From: Lysobacter solisilvae
GTDB lineage: Bacteria > Pseudomonadota > Gammaproteobacteria > Xanthomonadales > Xanthomonadaceae
DNA: 64,000 bases
Assembly: GCF_016613535.2 (NCBI RefSeq)
Contig: NZ_CP071518.1
Span: forward strand, 1,116,001 to 1,180,000
Reading direction: 5' to 3'
Both the position numbers and the translations under genes were made by a program. This document shows, one piece after another, positions 48,973 to 60,476 of the stretch. The notes beneath the pieces are model-generated. The model saw only the letters and a list, made by a program, of their open reading frames with translations. It was not told where the DNA came from and searched no databases. Numbering within the stretch: position 1 is the first letter of the stretch; every line of letters starts with the position of its first letter.

Positions 48973-51108
48973 ATGAACCGCGTCAAGCCCCTCACCCTGC
49001 TGTCCGTCGCCGTCCTGATGGCGCTTCCCGCGCTGGCCCATGCCGGGCTGCTGCCGCGGCCAATCCGCGCCGCCGACACGCGCACCGTCGACATCCGCCT
49101 GGATGGCCGCATCGCCGGCGACGTGCGCGCCCACGCCGCGCCGGTCCGCATCGCCACGCCGGATGCCGCCTTCATCAAGGTCGAGTTCGAACATTTCCAC
49201 CTGCCGCGCGGCGTGACGCTGGAAGTGTCCAACCCGGCCGGCACCGAGGTGTACCGCTACAGCAGCAGCGCACGCGATGGCTTCACCGTCGACCGCAAGG
49301 CCGGACAGAACGGCACCACCCGCTTCTCGGCGATGTCGATCACCGGCAACACGGCCCTGCTGCGCCTGGTCGGCACCGCGCAGGAGCCGTGGACGTCCGC
49401 GCATGGCGTCAGGATCAGTCGCTACCAGGAAGGCATCCCCGAGGCGCTGATGCCGCAGCTGGCCCATGAAGGCCTGCTCGATCCCGGCGCCGGCACGATG
49501 TCGCTGTGCGGCACCGACGACAAGAAGCCGGCCGTCTGCTACGCCGGCACCGACGCCGCCGCCTACGACCGCTCGCGTCCGGTCGCCCGCATGGTCACGC
49601 CCGCCGGCTACTGCACGGCGTGGCGCGTGGGCCCGACCAACCGCATGTTCACCAACAACCACTGCGCCGCCGTGGCCTCCGACATCAGCGGCTCGGAGTT
49701 CTGGTTCAACTACCAGGTCACCACCTGCACCGGCAGCACGCAGGCCACGGTCGTCAAGGTGCCGGGCGACGTGCTGCTCAAGACCGACGCGAACCTCGAC
49801 TACACCCTGTTCACCGTCAAGAACTTCGACACCATCGCCAGCTTCGGCTACTACGGCCTGGATCCGCGCGCGCCGCAGCTCAACGAGGAAATCTTCATCG
49901 CCGGCCACCCAGGCGGCCGGATGAAGGAACTGGCCATTGTCAGCGACCAGGACGGCGGCGGCCGCTGCCGGGTCAACGACACCCAGACCACCGGCAACGG
50001 CGGCAACGTCGACATGGGCTACTACTGCGACACCGAGGGCGGCAATTCCGGCTCGCCGGTGCTCGCGCGCTCGAGCAACAAGGTCCTAGCGCTGCACCAC
50101 CTGGGCGGCTGCCTCAACGAGGGCGCGCGCATGGAACTGATCTGGCCGCAGGTGGCCACGCACTTCGGCAACCAGGTTCCCGACGGCGACACCGGCGGCG
50201 GCAACGCGGCGCCGGTGGCGAACTTCACCTACACCGTGAGTGCCCGCACCGCCAGCTTCACCGATGCCTCCAGCGACAGCGACGGCACCATCGCATCGCG
50301 CAGCTGGAACTTCGGCGACGGCACCACGTCGACCGCCACCAGTCCCAGCAAGACCTACAGCGCCGACGGCAGCTACACCGTCACGCTCACCGTCACCGAC
50401 GACGACGGCGCCACTCACACGAAGTCCCAGGCCGTGGTGATCGGCACCAGCGACACCGTGCTGGCCAACGGCGTGGCCAAGACAAACCTGTCGGCCGCAG
50501 CCGGCGCCTCGCTGAACTACACGATGGTGGTGCCGGCCGGCACCACCAACCTGGCCTTCACCACCTCGGGCGGCACGGGCGACGCGGACCTGTACGTGAA
50601 ACTCGGGAGCGCGCCCACCGACAGCAGCTACGACTGCCGGCCGTACAAGTCGGGCAACGCCGAGACCTGCACCTTCGCCACGCCGGCCGCGGGCACCTAC
50701 TACGTGCGCGTCAAGGCCTTCAGCGCCTTCAGCGGCCTGTCGCTGGTGGGCAGCTTCGGCAGCGCGCCGCCGCCGCTGACCAACGCCACCAACGTCAACA
50801 TCACCGACAACGCCACGGTCGAAAGCCCGATCACGGCCAGCGGCCTGAGCGGCAATGCATCGGCGAGCGCCAAGGTCGCGGTCGACATCAAGCACACCTA
50901 CATCGGTGACCTGAAGGTCGACCTGGTGGCGCCGGACGGCACCGTTTACACCTTGCACAACCGCGCCGGCGGCAGCGCCGACAACATCAACCAGACCTTC
51001 ACCGTGAACCTCTCCAGCGAGTTGAAGAACGGCACGTGGAAGCTGCGCGTCAACGACAACGCCGGCGGCGACACGGGCTACATCGACAGCTGGAGCCTCA
51101 CCCTGTAA
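48973..51108 (+). CDS. Secreted trypsin-like (S1) endopeptidase with PKD, PPC and P domains
   Basis: 711 residues from ATG 48973 (GGAG five bases upstream). Signal peptide 1-24 (cleavage after AHA), propeptide-like beta region about 25-175, S1 peptidase about 176-405, PKD about 413-490, PPC about 500-590, and a P/Homo-B domain about 600-711. Catalytic triad: His230 (FTNNHCAA), Asp276 (NLDYTLF), Ser359 (GGNSGSPV). Numerous Cys resemble Lysobacter/Achromobacter lysyl endopeptidases; the exact specificity is not read from sequence. First of three secreted peptidases sharing the same tail. Confidence 0.93.
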   Translation: MNRVKPLTLLSVAVLMALPALAHAGLLPRPIRAADTRTVDIRLDGRIAGDVRAHAAPVRIATPDAAFIKVEFEHFHLPRGVTLEVSNPAGTEVYRYSSSARDGFTVDRKAGQNGTTRFSAMSITGNTALLRLVGTAQEPWTSAHGVRISRYQEGIPEALMPQLAHEGLLDPGAGTMSLCGTDDKKPAVCYAGTDAAAYDRSRPVARMVTPAGYCTAWRVGPTNRMFTNNHCAAVASDISGSEFWFNYQVTTCTGSTQATVVKVPGDVLLKTDANLDYTLFTVKNFDTIASFGYYGLDPRAPQLNEEIFIAGHPGGRMKELAIVSDQDGGGRCRVNDTQTTGNGGNVDMGYYCDTEGGNSGSPVLARSSNKVLALHHLGGCLNEGARMELIWPQVATHFGNQVPDGDTGGGNAAPVANFTYTVSARTASFTDASSDSDGTIASRSWNFGDGTTSTATSPSKTYSADGSYTVTLTVTDDDGATHTKSQAVVIGTSDTVLANGVAKTNLSAAAGASLNYTMVVPAGTTNLAFTTSGGTGDADLYVKLGSAPTDSSYDCRPYKSGNAETCTFATPAAGTYYVRVKAFSAFSGLSLVGSFGSAPPPLTNATNVNITDNATVESPITASGLSGNASASAKVAVDIKHTYIGDLKVDLVAPDGTVYTLHNRAGGSADNINQTFTVNLSSELKNGTWKLRVNDNAGGDTGYIDSWSLTL

Positions 51109-53929
<2,821 letters not shown>

Positions 53930-53936
53930 TGACCCC

Positions 53937-54009
53937 GGACCCGGGCCGCTCGGCCCGGGTCCATCCCGCTGCACCCGTTGTATCCGCGTGGCCGGCCTGC
54001 GGGCCGGCC
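53937..54009 (+). terminator. Two strong GC hairpins after the M4 gene
   Basis: GGACCCGGGC-CGCTCG-GCCCGGGTCC (53937-53962) begins 7 bp after the stop; a second stem GGCCGGCC-TGCG-GGCCGGCC is at 53990-54009. Both are perfect but lack a T tract, so they may slow or end transcription or protect the 3' end. Confidence 0.45.
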
Positions 54010-54125
54010 GCGCATTCCCCTTTCGCGTGGCCGCTGCAGGTCACGCGCACACGTTCCGGACCGCCGGGCAGCCAGCGCCTGGGCCAGCTGCAGGACGCCG
54101 ACGGTCCCATATGGAGATGTCCCCA

Positions 54126-56336
54126 ATGAACCGACTTCATCCGGCCGCGGCCTTCCAGGCAGCGCTCGTGGCCGCCATGGCCTGCGCATTACCGGCGCAG
54201 GCACAGCAGCGCGTCGCCCAACCTCGCGTCGAGGACGCGCACGCCCCCGTCTACATCGTCAGCTCGCGCGCCACCTTCGACCACGGCCTGCAGGCGATCG
54301 CGCTGGAAAGCAGCGCGCGCCGCGACCCACTGGGCCGCGAACTGGTGCTCTCGCGCGTGCGTGCCCACCAGGTCGGCGACCTGGCCCGACACGTGCATGA
54401 AAAGGAAAATCGTTGCGGCGGCTTCTTCGCCTTCGACAGCCAGGCGCAGGCCGAAGCCTTCATCCGCAGCGACCGGAGCGCGCGGGCGCTGACCAAGGCC
54501 GCCTTCGCCGCGCCGCCGATCGACAACGCCACCACGGTCAACCCGTGGCTGGGCGCCGTCGACGCCAGTCGCATCCGCGGCACGATCGCGTCGCTGTCGG
54601 CCTACACCAACCGCTACTACGCCGCGCCGACGGGCAAGACCTCGGCCGAATGGATCCGCGGCACCTGGGACACGCTGGCTTCCGGGCGCAGCGACGTCAG
54701 CAGCGAGCTGTTCAACTGCAGCAACTGCTCCACCCAGCCCTCGGTGATCCTGACCATCCAGGGCGCCGAACTGCCCAACGAGATCGTCGTGCTGGGCGCG
54801 CACCTGGACTCGATCAACGGCAGCGCCGGCGGCAGCACCACCCAAGTGGCACCGGGGGCCGACGATGACGCCTCCGGCATCGCGACGCTGACCGAAGTGC
54901 TGCGCGTGGCCATGGCCAACGGCTGGCGGCCCAAGCGCACGGTCAAGTTCATGGGCTACGCCGCCGAGGAAGTCGGCCTGCGCGGCTCCAACGCCATCGC
55001 GCAGTCCTTCCTGAGCGCCAACCGCAACGTCGTCGGCGTGCTGCAGCTGGACATGACGAACTACCAGACCGGTGCCACCGAGATGCGCATCGTGTCGGAT
55101 TACTCCAACGCCGACATGAAGCAGTTCCTGGCCAACCTCTTCGACACCTATCTGGCACCACTGGGCATCCAGCGCGGCACCTACACCTGCGGCTACGGCT
55201 GCAGCGACCACGCGTCCTGGACCAGCGCCGGCTATCCCGCGGCGATCATGTTCGAAGGCGGCAACAGCAGCGGCGGCTACAACCCCAACATCCACACCAC
55301 GGCCGACACGCTGGCCAACATGGGTGACAGCGCCGCGCCGTCGGCGCACTTCGCCAAGCTCGGCCTGGCTTTCATGGGCGAACTGGCCAAGACCGCGGGC
55401 GGGGATGCCAATTCGCCGCCGGTGGCCAACTTCAGCTCGAGTGTCAGTGGCCTGACGGTGGCGTTCACCGACACGTCCACCGACACCGACGGCACCATCG
55501 CCTCGCGCAGCTGGAACTTCGGCGACGGCACGTCCTCGACGGCCGCCAACCCGAGCAAGGCCTATGCGGCGGCGGGCACCTATACCGTCACCCTGACCGT
55601 CACCGACGACGACGGCGCCAGCCACACGAAGACCGCGTCGGTCACCGTGGGCACCAGCGGCGGCACCGTGCTGACCAAGGGCGTGCCGAGGACCGGCATC
55701 GCCGGCGCGGCCGGCAGCAGCCAGTACTTCACCCTGGCCGTGCCCGCGGGTTCGAGCGGCCTGCGGTTCACCGGTTCGGGCGGCAGCGGCGACGCCGACC
55801 TGTACGTGAAGTTCGGTTCGCAGCCCAGCACCACGGTGTACGACTGCAAGTCCGAAGGCAGCACCAACGCCGAGACCTGCAACATCGCCACCGCGCAGGC
55901 CGGCACCTACCACGTGCTGGTCAAGGGCTACTCGGCGTTCTCGGGCATGAGCCTGGTCGGCGACTACACGCAGTGCGGCGACTGCGGCCCGGGTCCCATC
56001 CCCTACACCAACAACACCGACTTCACGATCAGTGACAACGCCACGGTGGACAGCCCGATCACCGTTTCGGGCCGCACCGGCAATGCACCGTCCAACGCCA
56101 CGGTGGCGGTGAACATCGTGCACACCTACATCGGCGACCTGAAGGTCGACCTGGTGGCGCCGGATGGCTCGCTCTACAACATCCACAACCGCACCGGCAG
56201 CAGCACCGACAACATCAACAAGACGGTCACGCTGAACCTGTCGACGGAAGCCCTCAACGGCACGTGGAAGCTGCGCGTCAACGACAACGCCGGCGGCGAC
56301 ACCGGTTACATCAACAGCTGGACGGTGACGTTCTGA
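54126..56336 (+). CDS. Secreted M28 aminopeptidase with PKD, PPC and P domains
   Basis: 736 residues from ATG 54126; GGAG lies nine bases upstream, and in-frame ATGs at 54111 and 54117 are less well placed. Signal peptide (about 1-27, ALPAQA), propeptide to about 135, M28 zinc peptidase about 136-410, then PKD, PPC and P domains. Di-zinc ligands of the Aeromonas/Vibrio leucine-aminopeptidase type are visible: His226 and Asp228 (GAHLDS), Asp246 (GADDDASG), Glu281/282 (AAEEVGL), Asp309 (LQLDMTNY), His390 (NIHTTADT). It should release N-terminal residues from peptides produced by the two upstream endopeptidases. Confidence 0.95.
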   Translation: MNRLHPAAAFQAALVAAMACALPAQAQQRVAQPRVEDAHAPVYIVSSRATFDHGLQAIALESSARRDPLGRELVLSRVRAHQVGDLARHVHEKENRCGGFFAFDSQAQAEAFIRSDRSARALTKAAFAAPPIDNATTVNPWLGAVDASRIRGTIASLSAYTNRYYAAPTGKTSAEWIRGTWDTLASGRSDVSSELFNCSNCSTQPSVILTIQGAELPNEIVVLGAHLDSINGSAGGSTTQVAPGADDDASGIATLTEVLRVAMANGWRPKRTVKFMGYAAEEVGLRGSNAIAQSFLSANRNVVGVLQLDMTNYQTGATEMRIVSDYSNADMKQFLANLFDTYLAPLGIQRGTYTCGYGCSDHASWTSAGYPAAIMFEGGNSSGGYNPNIHTTADTLANMGDSAAPSAHFAKLGLAFMGELAKTAGGDANSPPVANFSSSVSGLTVAFTDTSTDTDGTIASRSWNFGDGTSSTAANPSKAYAAAGTYTVTLTVTDDDGASHTKTASVTVGTSGGTVLTKGVPRTGIAGAAGSSQYFTLAVPAGSSGLRFTGSGGSGDADLYVKFGSQPSTTVYDCKSEGSTNAETCNIATAQAGTYHVLVKGYSAFSGMSLVGDYTQCGDCGPGPIPYTNNTDFTISDNATVDSPITVSGRTGNAPSNATVAVNIVHTYIGDLKVDLVAPDGSLYNIHNRTGSSTDNINKTVTLNLSTEALNGTWKLRVNDNAGGDTGYINSWTVTF
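56175..56291 (+). repeat. 117-bp block identical to 53768-53884 (copy 2)
   Basis: Second copy of the identical P-domain block, at the 3' end of the M28 gene, in direct orientation 2,407 bp from copy 1. Homologous recombination between the copies would delete most of the M28 gene and leave a hybrid M4 gene. Confidence 0.9.
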
Positions 56337-56371
56337 TCTGACCGCGACCGCAACCACAACCGTGGTACCTG

Positions 56372-56402
56372 AAGGCCCCCGGCTTCGCCGGGGGCCTTTC
56401 TC
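56372..56402 (+). terminator. Rho-independent terminator ending the protease cluster
   Basis: AAGGCCCCCGGC-TTC-GCCGGGGGCCTT followed by TCTCGTT. A 12-bp perfect stem 35 bp after the M28 stop, with a partly T-rich tail. Confidence 0.8.
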
Positions 56403-56419
56403 GTTGGAACGCGGCCTGC

Positions 56420-56902
56420 TCAGCCGCGCTCGCCCGGCCGGGCCACGCCATGGGCGAGGTAGTGGTTGAGGCGGTCTTCCCAGTCGCGCATGAACTGCCG
56501 GTAGTACTCAGCACTGAAGGCGGCGACGAAGGCGTCGCCGGCGGGCGTGCCCAGGCTCGTGTGCAGGTAGGTCACGGTCGCGTCGCAGCCCTGCGGCGTC
56601 GCCTCGAGCTGGATGGACAAGCGGCAGGCGGTCACGCCCGGCGTGACCTTGAGCATCTCGACGAAGCCGGCATCCGCCTCGTGCCGGGTGATGTACCAGA
56701 TCGCGTCCGCGGGTTCGGCGGCGGTGACGAACACGCAGTCGCGTTCGGCCACGCCGGTGGCGCTCGTCACCTGCAGCGGGTCCCAGCCTTCTATCCAGTC
56801 GGCTTCGCGTACGGGGCACAGCAGGGGAAACACGCGATCCGGACTGGCGGCCAAGTGCTGCACATAGCTGTGCGTGGCGCGGGTGGGCGGCTGGATGATC
56901 AT
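56420..56902 (-). CDS. SRPBCC-fold protein (START/Bet v1-like)
   Basis: 160 residues from ATG 56902 (MIIQPPTRATHSYVQHL). The layout suits a helix-grip SRPBCC fold: ASPDRVFPLLCPVREADWIE near the N-terminus, alternating beta strands, then a long C-terminal helix (AEYYRQFMRDWEDRLNHYL). These small proteins bind hydrophobic ligands; the ligand here is unknown. It is a single gene convergent with the M28 terminator. Confidence 0.7.
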   Translation of the reverse strand: MIIQPPTRATHSYVQHLAASPDRVFPLLCPVREADWIEGWDPLQVTSATGVAERDCVFVTAAEPADAIWYITRHEADAGFVEMLKVTPGVTACRLSIQLEATPQGCDATVTYLHTSLGTPAGDAFVAAFSAEYYRQFMRDWEDRLNHYLAHGVARPGERG

Positions 56903-57312
56903 GTCGTCTCCTGGGCGGTGGGTGGGGCGCACAAAGAAAAAGCCCGCCTTGCGGCGGGCTTTCAAAGCTCGTCGTTCCCGCGTACGCGGGAACCCAGTGA
57001 CTTGGCTTCAATGACCGCCGGTTGCTGGGATGCGGAGCTTCAGAAGCAGAAGCCCGCGTTGCGGCGGGCTCGATGACCGGACATGCGTCCGTTGAAAACT
57101 CCGCCTTCGCGGGGATGACCTTCTGACAGAGCCATGCGCGGGGCGCGTGGGTCGGGGTGTCCTAAAAGAAGAAGCCCGCCTTGCGGCGGGCTTCTTTAGG
57201 TCAACGTCCAGGGCAAAGTCCCTGGATCCCCGCTTGACCGGACATGCGTCCGTTGAAAGCCGCGGGGATGACGTTTTGACAAAGCCGCGCGCTTTGCACG
57301 CGGGTCAAAACG
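56903..57312. repeat. Hairpin-rich spacer with triplicated GCCCGCC stem and duplicated 24-mer
   Basis: 410 bp without genes. Three near-identical hairpins AGCCCGCC-TTGC-GGCGGGCT lie at 56942-56961, 57051-57070 (one base changed) and 57173-57192. A perfect 20-bp palindrome (56975-56994) of the GTTCCCGCG type lies between. TGACCGGACATGCGTCCGTT plus GAAA occurs twice (57074-57097 and 57235-57258). The region looks like stacked terminators and extragenic palindromes that grew by local duplication. Confidence 0.8.
57173..57192 (-). terminator. Bidirectional terminator downstream of rpmG
   Basis: GAAGCCCGCC-TTGC-GGCGGGCTTC flanked by A-rich DNA on the left and TTT on the right, so both strands end in a T-rich tract. 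On the minus strand it is the first good terminator after rpmG. Confidence 0.65.
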
Positions 57313-57315
57313 TCA
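57269..57315. repeat. 12-bp inverted repeat overlapping the rpmG stop codon
   Basis: TGACGTTTTGAC (57269-57280) and GTCAAAACGTCA (57304-57315) are perfect inverted repeats with a 23-nt loop. The last three bases of the right arm are the rpmG stop codon, so the 3' end of the mRNA folds right at the stop. Confidence 0.75.
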
Positions 57316-57477
57316 CTTGATCTTGCCTTCCTTGTACATCACGTGCTTGCGAACGACGGGGTCGTACTTCTTGACCTCCATCTTGTTCGGCGTGTTCTTC
57401 TTGTTCTTGTCCGTGGTGTAGAAGTGGCCGGTGGCGGCCGAGGAGATCAGGCGGATCTTGTCGCGCTTGGAAGCCAT
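57313..57477 (-). CDS. rpmG: Large ribosomal subunit protein bL33
   Basis: 54 residues: starts [20 protein letters not shown] and ends [16 protein letters not shown], with [15 protein letters not shown] in between. This is the Cys-free (non-zinc) form of bL33. It follows rpmB by 15 bp, the usual rpmB-rpmG pair, with AGGAGGATCTG serving as ribosome-binding site. Confidence 0.97.
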   Translation of the reverse strand: MASKRDKIRLISSAATGHFYTTDKNKKNTPNKMEVKKYDPVVRKHVMYKEGKIK

Positions 57478-57492
57478 GGTTCAGATCCTCCT

Positions 57493-57729
57493 TCAGATCT
57501 TCTCGCCGCGCTTGCGCAGCTCGGCCAGAACGGAGTCGATACCGTTCTTGTCGATGGTGCGCAGGCCAGCGGTGGAAAGGCGCAGCTTCACCCAGCGGTT
57601 TTCGCTGGCAACCCAGAACCGGCGCTCATGCAGGTTCGGGAGGAAACGGCGGCGGGTCTTGTTCATGGCGTGCGAGACGTTGTTGCCAGCCGTCGTTCGC
57701 TTGCCAGTCACTTGGCATACTCGGGACAT
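57493..57729 (-). CDS. rpmB: Large ribosomal subunit protein bL28
   Basis: 78 residues from ATG 57729 ([20 protein letters not shown]), the standard length; an upstream in-frame ATG at 57735 is not needed. Conserved [18 protein letters not shown] and [15 protein letters not shown] blocks are present. It is first in the rpmB-rpmG operon. Confidence 0.97.
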   Translation of the reverse strand: MSRVCQVTGKRTTAGNNVSHAMNKTRRRFLPNLHERRFWVASENRWVKLRLSTAGLRTIDKNGIDSVLAELRKRGEKI

Positions 57730-58290
57730 ACGCACCTCGAGAGGTAATTGATGCTTCCCTTGGCCAGGGAGGCGGCGGCCCCGCCGGGCGCGGTGTTCTG
57801 CGGCCGGTTCACGATTCGGGTCGGAATGTCCGCTGCCGGCGGCGGGGCGGAATCGTGATTCCGGACCCCGCCCGGTCCCTCGCCCGACCCCGTGGGGTGG
57901 TGCCGACCGGACGCAGCGAGCCGCGCATTATGCCGCTCCGGATGGCTCCGGGCAAGGCTTATCCACAGGCCCCGGCCGGCCTGGGCTGGCGAGCCCCTCA
58001 GGCGCCGGCGCGTTCCCCGTGCTCGGCCGATCTGCCGGGGACCGGTTCGACTATTTGTTCCCCGCACGGGCCGGGAAGTCCCGGCGGAGGGGCTCGGGAG
58101 TTCCGGCGCCGGGACAAAAAGTCGCGGCCGGGGGGCGCGCGAGGCCCGGCGGCGGGGCAAAAAGTCGAACCGGGGCGGCGCGCAGACCCCGTCGCCGGGA
58201 CGGGAAATCGCATCCCGCCGGGCAGCGACGAACGGCCCCGCAGCTCAACGGGCAGGGTTCCGGCCCGGGCAGGCCCGCCGGCCCCCACGC
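57730..58290. other. 561-bp gene-free stretch upstream of rpmB
   Basis: No supportable gene on either strand. It should hold the rpmB promoter on the right side of rpmB and the 3' region of the LAB_N operon. The 43-bp tandem repeat at 58072-58243 fills the part next to the LAB_N gene. The part 57730-58070 shows nothing recognisable. Confidence 0.6.
58072..58243. repeat. Degenerate 43-bp tandem repeat, four units
   Basis: Units begin at 58072, 58115, 58158 and 58201, exactly 43 bp apart. Units 2 and 3 share CAAAAAGTCG at the same phase; units 1 and 4 carry CGGGAAGTCC and CGGGAAATCG there. The rest is GC-rich and diverged (GCCGGG, GGCGCGCG). It is non-coding and lies just after the LAB_N gene on its transcript strand. 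Confidence 0.7.
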
Positions 58291-58632
58291 CTAGTGGCTG
58301 GCCCGGTCCCGGTGCCAGCCGCGGTGCTTGATGTCCAGGTACAGGCTGTAGGCGGCGGTGAAGGCCGGGAACAGGTTCTGGATGATCCCCACCGAGTCGC
58401 GCTTGTGGGAGAACACGAAGTAGGCCAGCGTCATGACGCTGCCGACCAGGCTCATGTACCAGAACACGCGCGGGATCACCGGCTTGCCGTGCCGGCGCGA
58501 GGCCACGAACTGGACCACCCAGCGCCCGCCGAACATCAACGCGCCGGTGAGGCCGATGATCTTCCACGGCGACATGTGCAGGCCGGTCCAGGCCAGCCAC
58601 GCCACGGGAGCATTCATGAAGTCGGCGGCCAT
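58291..58632 (-). CDS. LAB_N domain membrane protein
   Basis: 113 residues from ATG 58632, right behind the GT2 stop (4 bp apart). It matches the LAB_N family (N-terminal domain of lipid-A-disaccharide synthase, stand-alone): KIIGLTGALMFGGRWVVQFV, ASRRHGKPVIPRVFWYMSL and SVGIIQNLFPAFTAAYSLYL form three transmembrane helices. Stand-alone forms often accompany a GT2 enzyme in lipid-linked sugar modification; exact role unknown. Confidence 0.85.
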   Translation of the reverse strand: MAADFMNAPVAWLAWTGLHMSPWKIIGLTGALMFGGRWVVQFVASRRHGKPVIPRVFWYMSLVGSVMTLAYFVFSHKRDSVGIIQNLFPAFTAAYSLYLDIKHRGWHRDRASH

Positions 58633-58636
58633 GGCG

Positions 58637-59365
58637 TCAGACCTCCCGGACCGAGGTGATCTTGGCCCGCCGGATCAGCCAGGCCACGCCGCGCAGGTCG
58701 GCGACGCCGACCAGTGCGCGGTTGAGGTTGTTGTACTTCGACACCCCGGTGGTGCGGGCGCGGTGGTTGACCGGGACGCTGACCGTCTGCCACCCGGCGC
58801 GCTGCATCAGCGCGGGCAGGTAGCGGTGCATGTGGTTGAAGTAGGGCAGCTCGAGGAAGGCCTCGCGCTCGAACAGCTTGATGCCGCAGCCGGTGTCGGG
58901 CGTGTCGTCGCGCAGCATCCGGGTGCGGATCGCATTGGCGATGCGCGACGCCCAGCGCTTGCTGCCCGAATCCTGCCGGTTGACGCGCCATCCCGCGAAC
59001 ATCCGGACCTCCGGCGGCGAGGCATCGCGCTTGGCCAGCAGGCGCGGGATGTCGGCCGGATCGTTCTGGCCGTCGCCGTCCAGCGTGGCGATCCATGGCG
59101 CGCGCGCGGCCTTGACGCCGGTGCGCACGGCGGTGCTCTGTCCGCTCTGGGTGGTGTGCTGCAGCACGCGCAGCTCCGGCACCTGGGCCTTGAGCTGCTG
59201 CAGGATCGCCAGCGTGTTGTCGCGCGAATGGTCGTCGACGTACACGATCTCGAACGGCGTGACGCCGCGCAGCGCCCGCACGATCTCCTCCACCAGGGAC
59301 GCGACGTTGTCCTGCTCGTTGAACACGGGCACGACGACGGACAGCTGGGGCATCGGTGAATTCAT
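58637..59365 (-). CDS. GT2-family glycosyltransferase (polyprenyl-phosphate sugar synthase-like)
   Basis: 242 residues from ATG 59365 (MNSPMPQLSVVVPVFNE). GT-A fold: VVVPVFNEQDNV, YVDDHSRDNT, and the metal-binding DGDGQNDP. The resemblance is to dolichol/undecaprenyl-phosphate mannosyl- or glucosyltransferases (DPM1-like), but there are no C-terminal membrane helices, which the LAB_N protein downstream may replace. It likely makes a lipid-linked sugar for envelope glycans. Confidence 0.88.
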   Translation of the reverse strand: MNSPMPQLSVVVPVFNEQDNVASLVEEIVRALRGVTPFEIVYVDDHSRDNTLAILQQLKAQVPELRVLQHTTQSGQSTAVRTGVKAARAPWIATLDGDGQNDPADIPRLLAKRDASPPEVRMFAGWRVNRQDSGSKRWASRIANAIRTRMLRDDTPDTGCGIKLFEREAFLELPYFNHMHRYLPALMQRAGWQTVSVPVNHRARTTGVSKYNNLNRALVGVADLRGVAWLIRRAKITSVREV

Positions 59366-59501
59366 GCGCGAAAGGTCCTGCAGGGGGCGCCGACGGCTGA
59401 TGGGGGAACGTGGCGGCGGGGACGATATCAGGGCGTGAATCGTACCCGCCTGCGACGGCAATGGCGCACATGCGGCGGTTCAGCCAGGCGCCGTCGCGGG
59501 C

Positions 59502-60470
59502 TCAGGCCCGGCCGCCAAAATACTCGCGGCACCAGGCCACGACCTGCGGCAGTCCGGTCTGGATCGGCGTGCGCGGCTCGAAGCCCAGCGCGGCCTTCGC
59601 CCGCGAGGTGTCGGCCATGGTCTCCACCATGTCGCCCGGCTGCATGTCGCGATAAAGCTTCTGCGCGGGGCGTCCGGCGGCCTGCGCGATGACCTCGATG
59701 AAACGCTCCAGCTCCACCGGCGTGTGGTTGCCCAGGTTGAACACGCGATGGGGCGCCGGCCCGGCCGGCGGCGGATGGTCCAGTGCGGCCAGCACGCCGG
59801 CGACGATGTCGTCGATGAAGGTGAAGTCGCGCCGCATGCGTCCGTGGTTGAACACCTCGATCGGCCGACCCGCGAGCACCGCCCGCGAGAACAGCAGCGG
59901 CGCCATGTCCGGACGGCCCCAGGGACCGTACACCGTGAAGAATCGCAGGCCCGTCGCATGCAGGCCGTAGAGGTGCGCGTAGGTGTGCGCCATCAGTTCG
60001 TTGGCGGCCTTGGTCGCGGCGTAGAGCGAACGCGGCTGGTCGACGCGCTGGTCCTCGGAGAACGGCGGCGTGGCCGAATCGCCGTAGACCGACGACGAGC
60101 TGGCGTACACCAGGTGCTGCACGCCGCGATGGCGGCACAGCTCAAGCATGTTGACGAAGCCGGCGAGGTTGCTCTCGACGTACGCGTGCGGGTGCGTGAG
60201 CGAGTAGCGCACGCCGGCCTGCGCGGCCAGGTGGATGACCCGCGTGGGCGCGACTTCCTCGAACAGGGCGGCCAGCCCCTCGCGATCGGCCAGGTCCAGC
60301 GTGCGGATGTCCACCTGCGGGCACAGCGCCTGCACGCGGTCGCGCTTGAGCTGCGGGTCGTAGTAGTCGTTGTAGCTGTCCAGCCCCACGACGGACTCGC
60401 CCCGCGCAGCCAGCGCACGACAGACGTAGGCACCGATGAAGCCGGCCGCGCCGGTGACGAGGATGGTCAT
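59502..60470 (-). CDS. NAD-dependent epimerase (UDP-glucuronate 4-epimerase-like)
   Basis: 322 residues from ATG 60470. Extended SDR: Rossmann motif VTGAAGFIGAYVCRAL, catalytic YxxxK in SLYAATKAANEL, and SSSVYGDSATPPFSEDQRVD. Best resemblance is to UDP-glucuronate 4-epimerases, which make UDP-galacturonate. It is first in the operon with GT2 and LAB_N. Its start lies directly beside the left arm of the 33-bp inverted repeat. Confidence 0.9.
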   Translation of the reverse strand: MTILVTGAAGFIGAYVCRALAARGESVVGLDSYNDYYDPQLKRDRVQALCPQVDIRTLDLADREGLAALFEEVAPTRVIHLAAQAGVRYSLTHPHAYVESNLAGFVNMLELCRHRGVQHLVYASSSSVYGDSATPPFSEDQRVDQPRSLYAATKAANELMAHTYAHLYGLHATGLRFFTVYGPWGRPDMAPLLFSRAVLAGRPIEVFNHGRMRRDFTFIDDIVAGVLAALDHPPPAGPAPHRVFNLGNHTPVELERFIEVIAQAAGRPAQKLYRDMQPGDMVETMADTSRAKAALGFEPRTPIQTGLPQVVAWCREYFGGRA

Positions 60471-60476
60471 GGGGGC

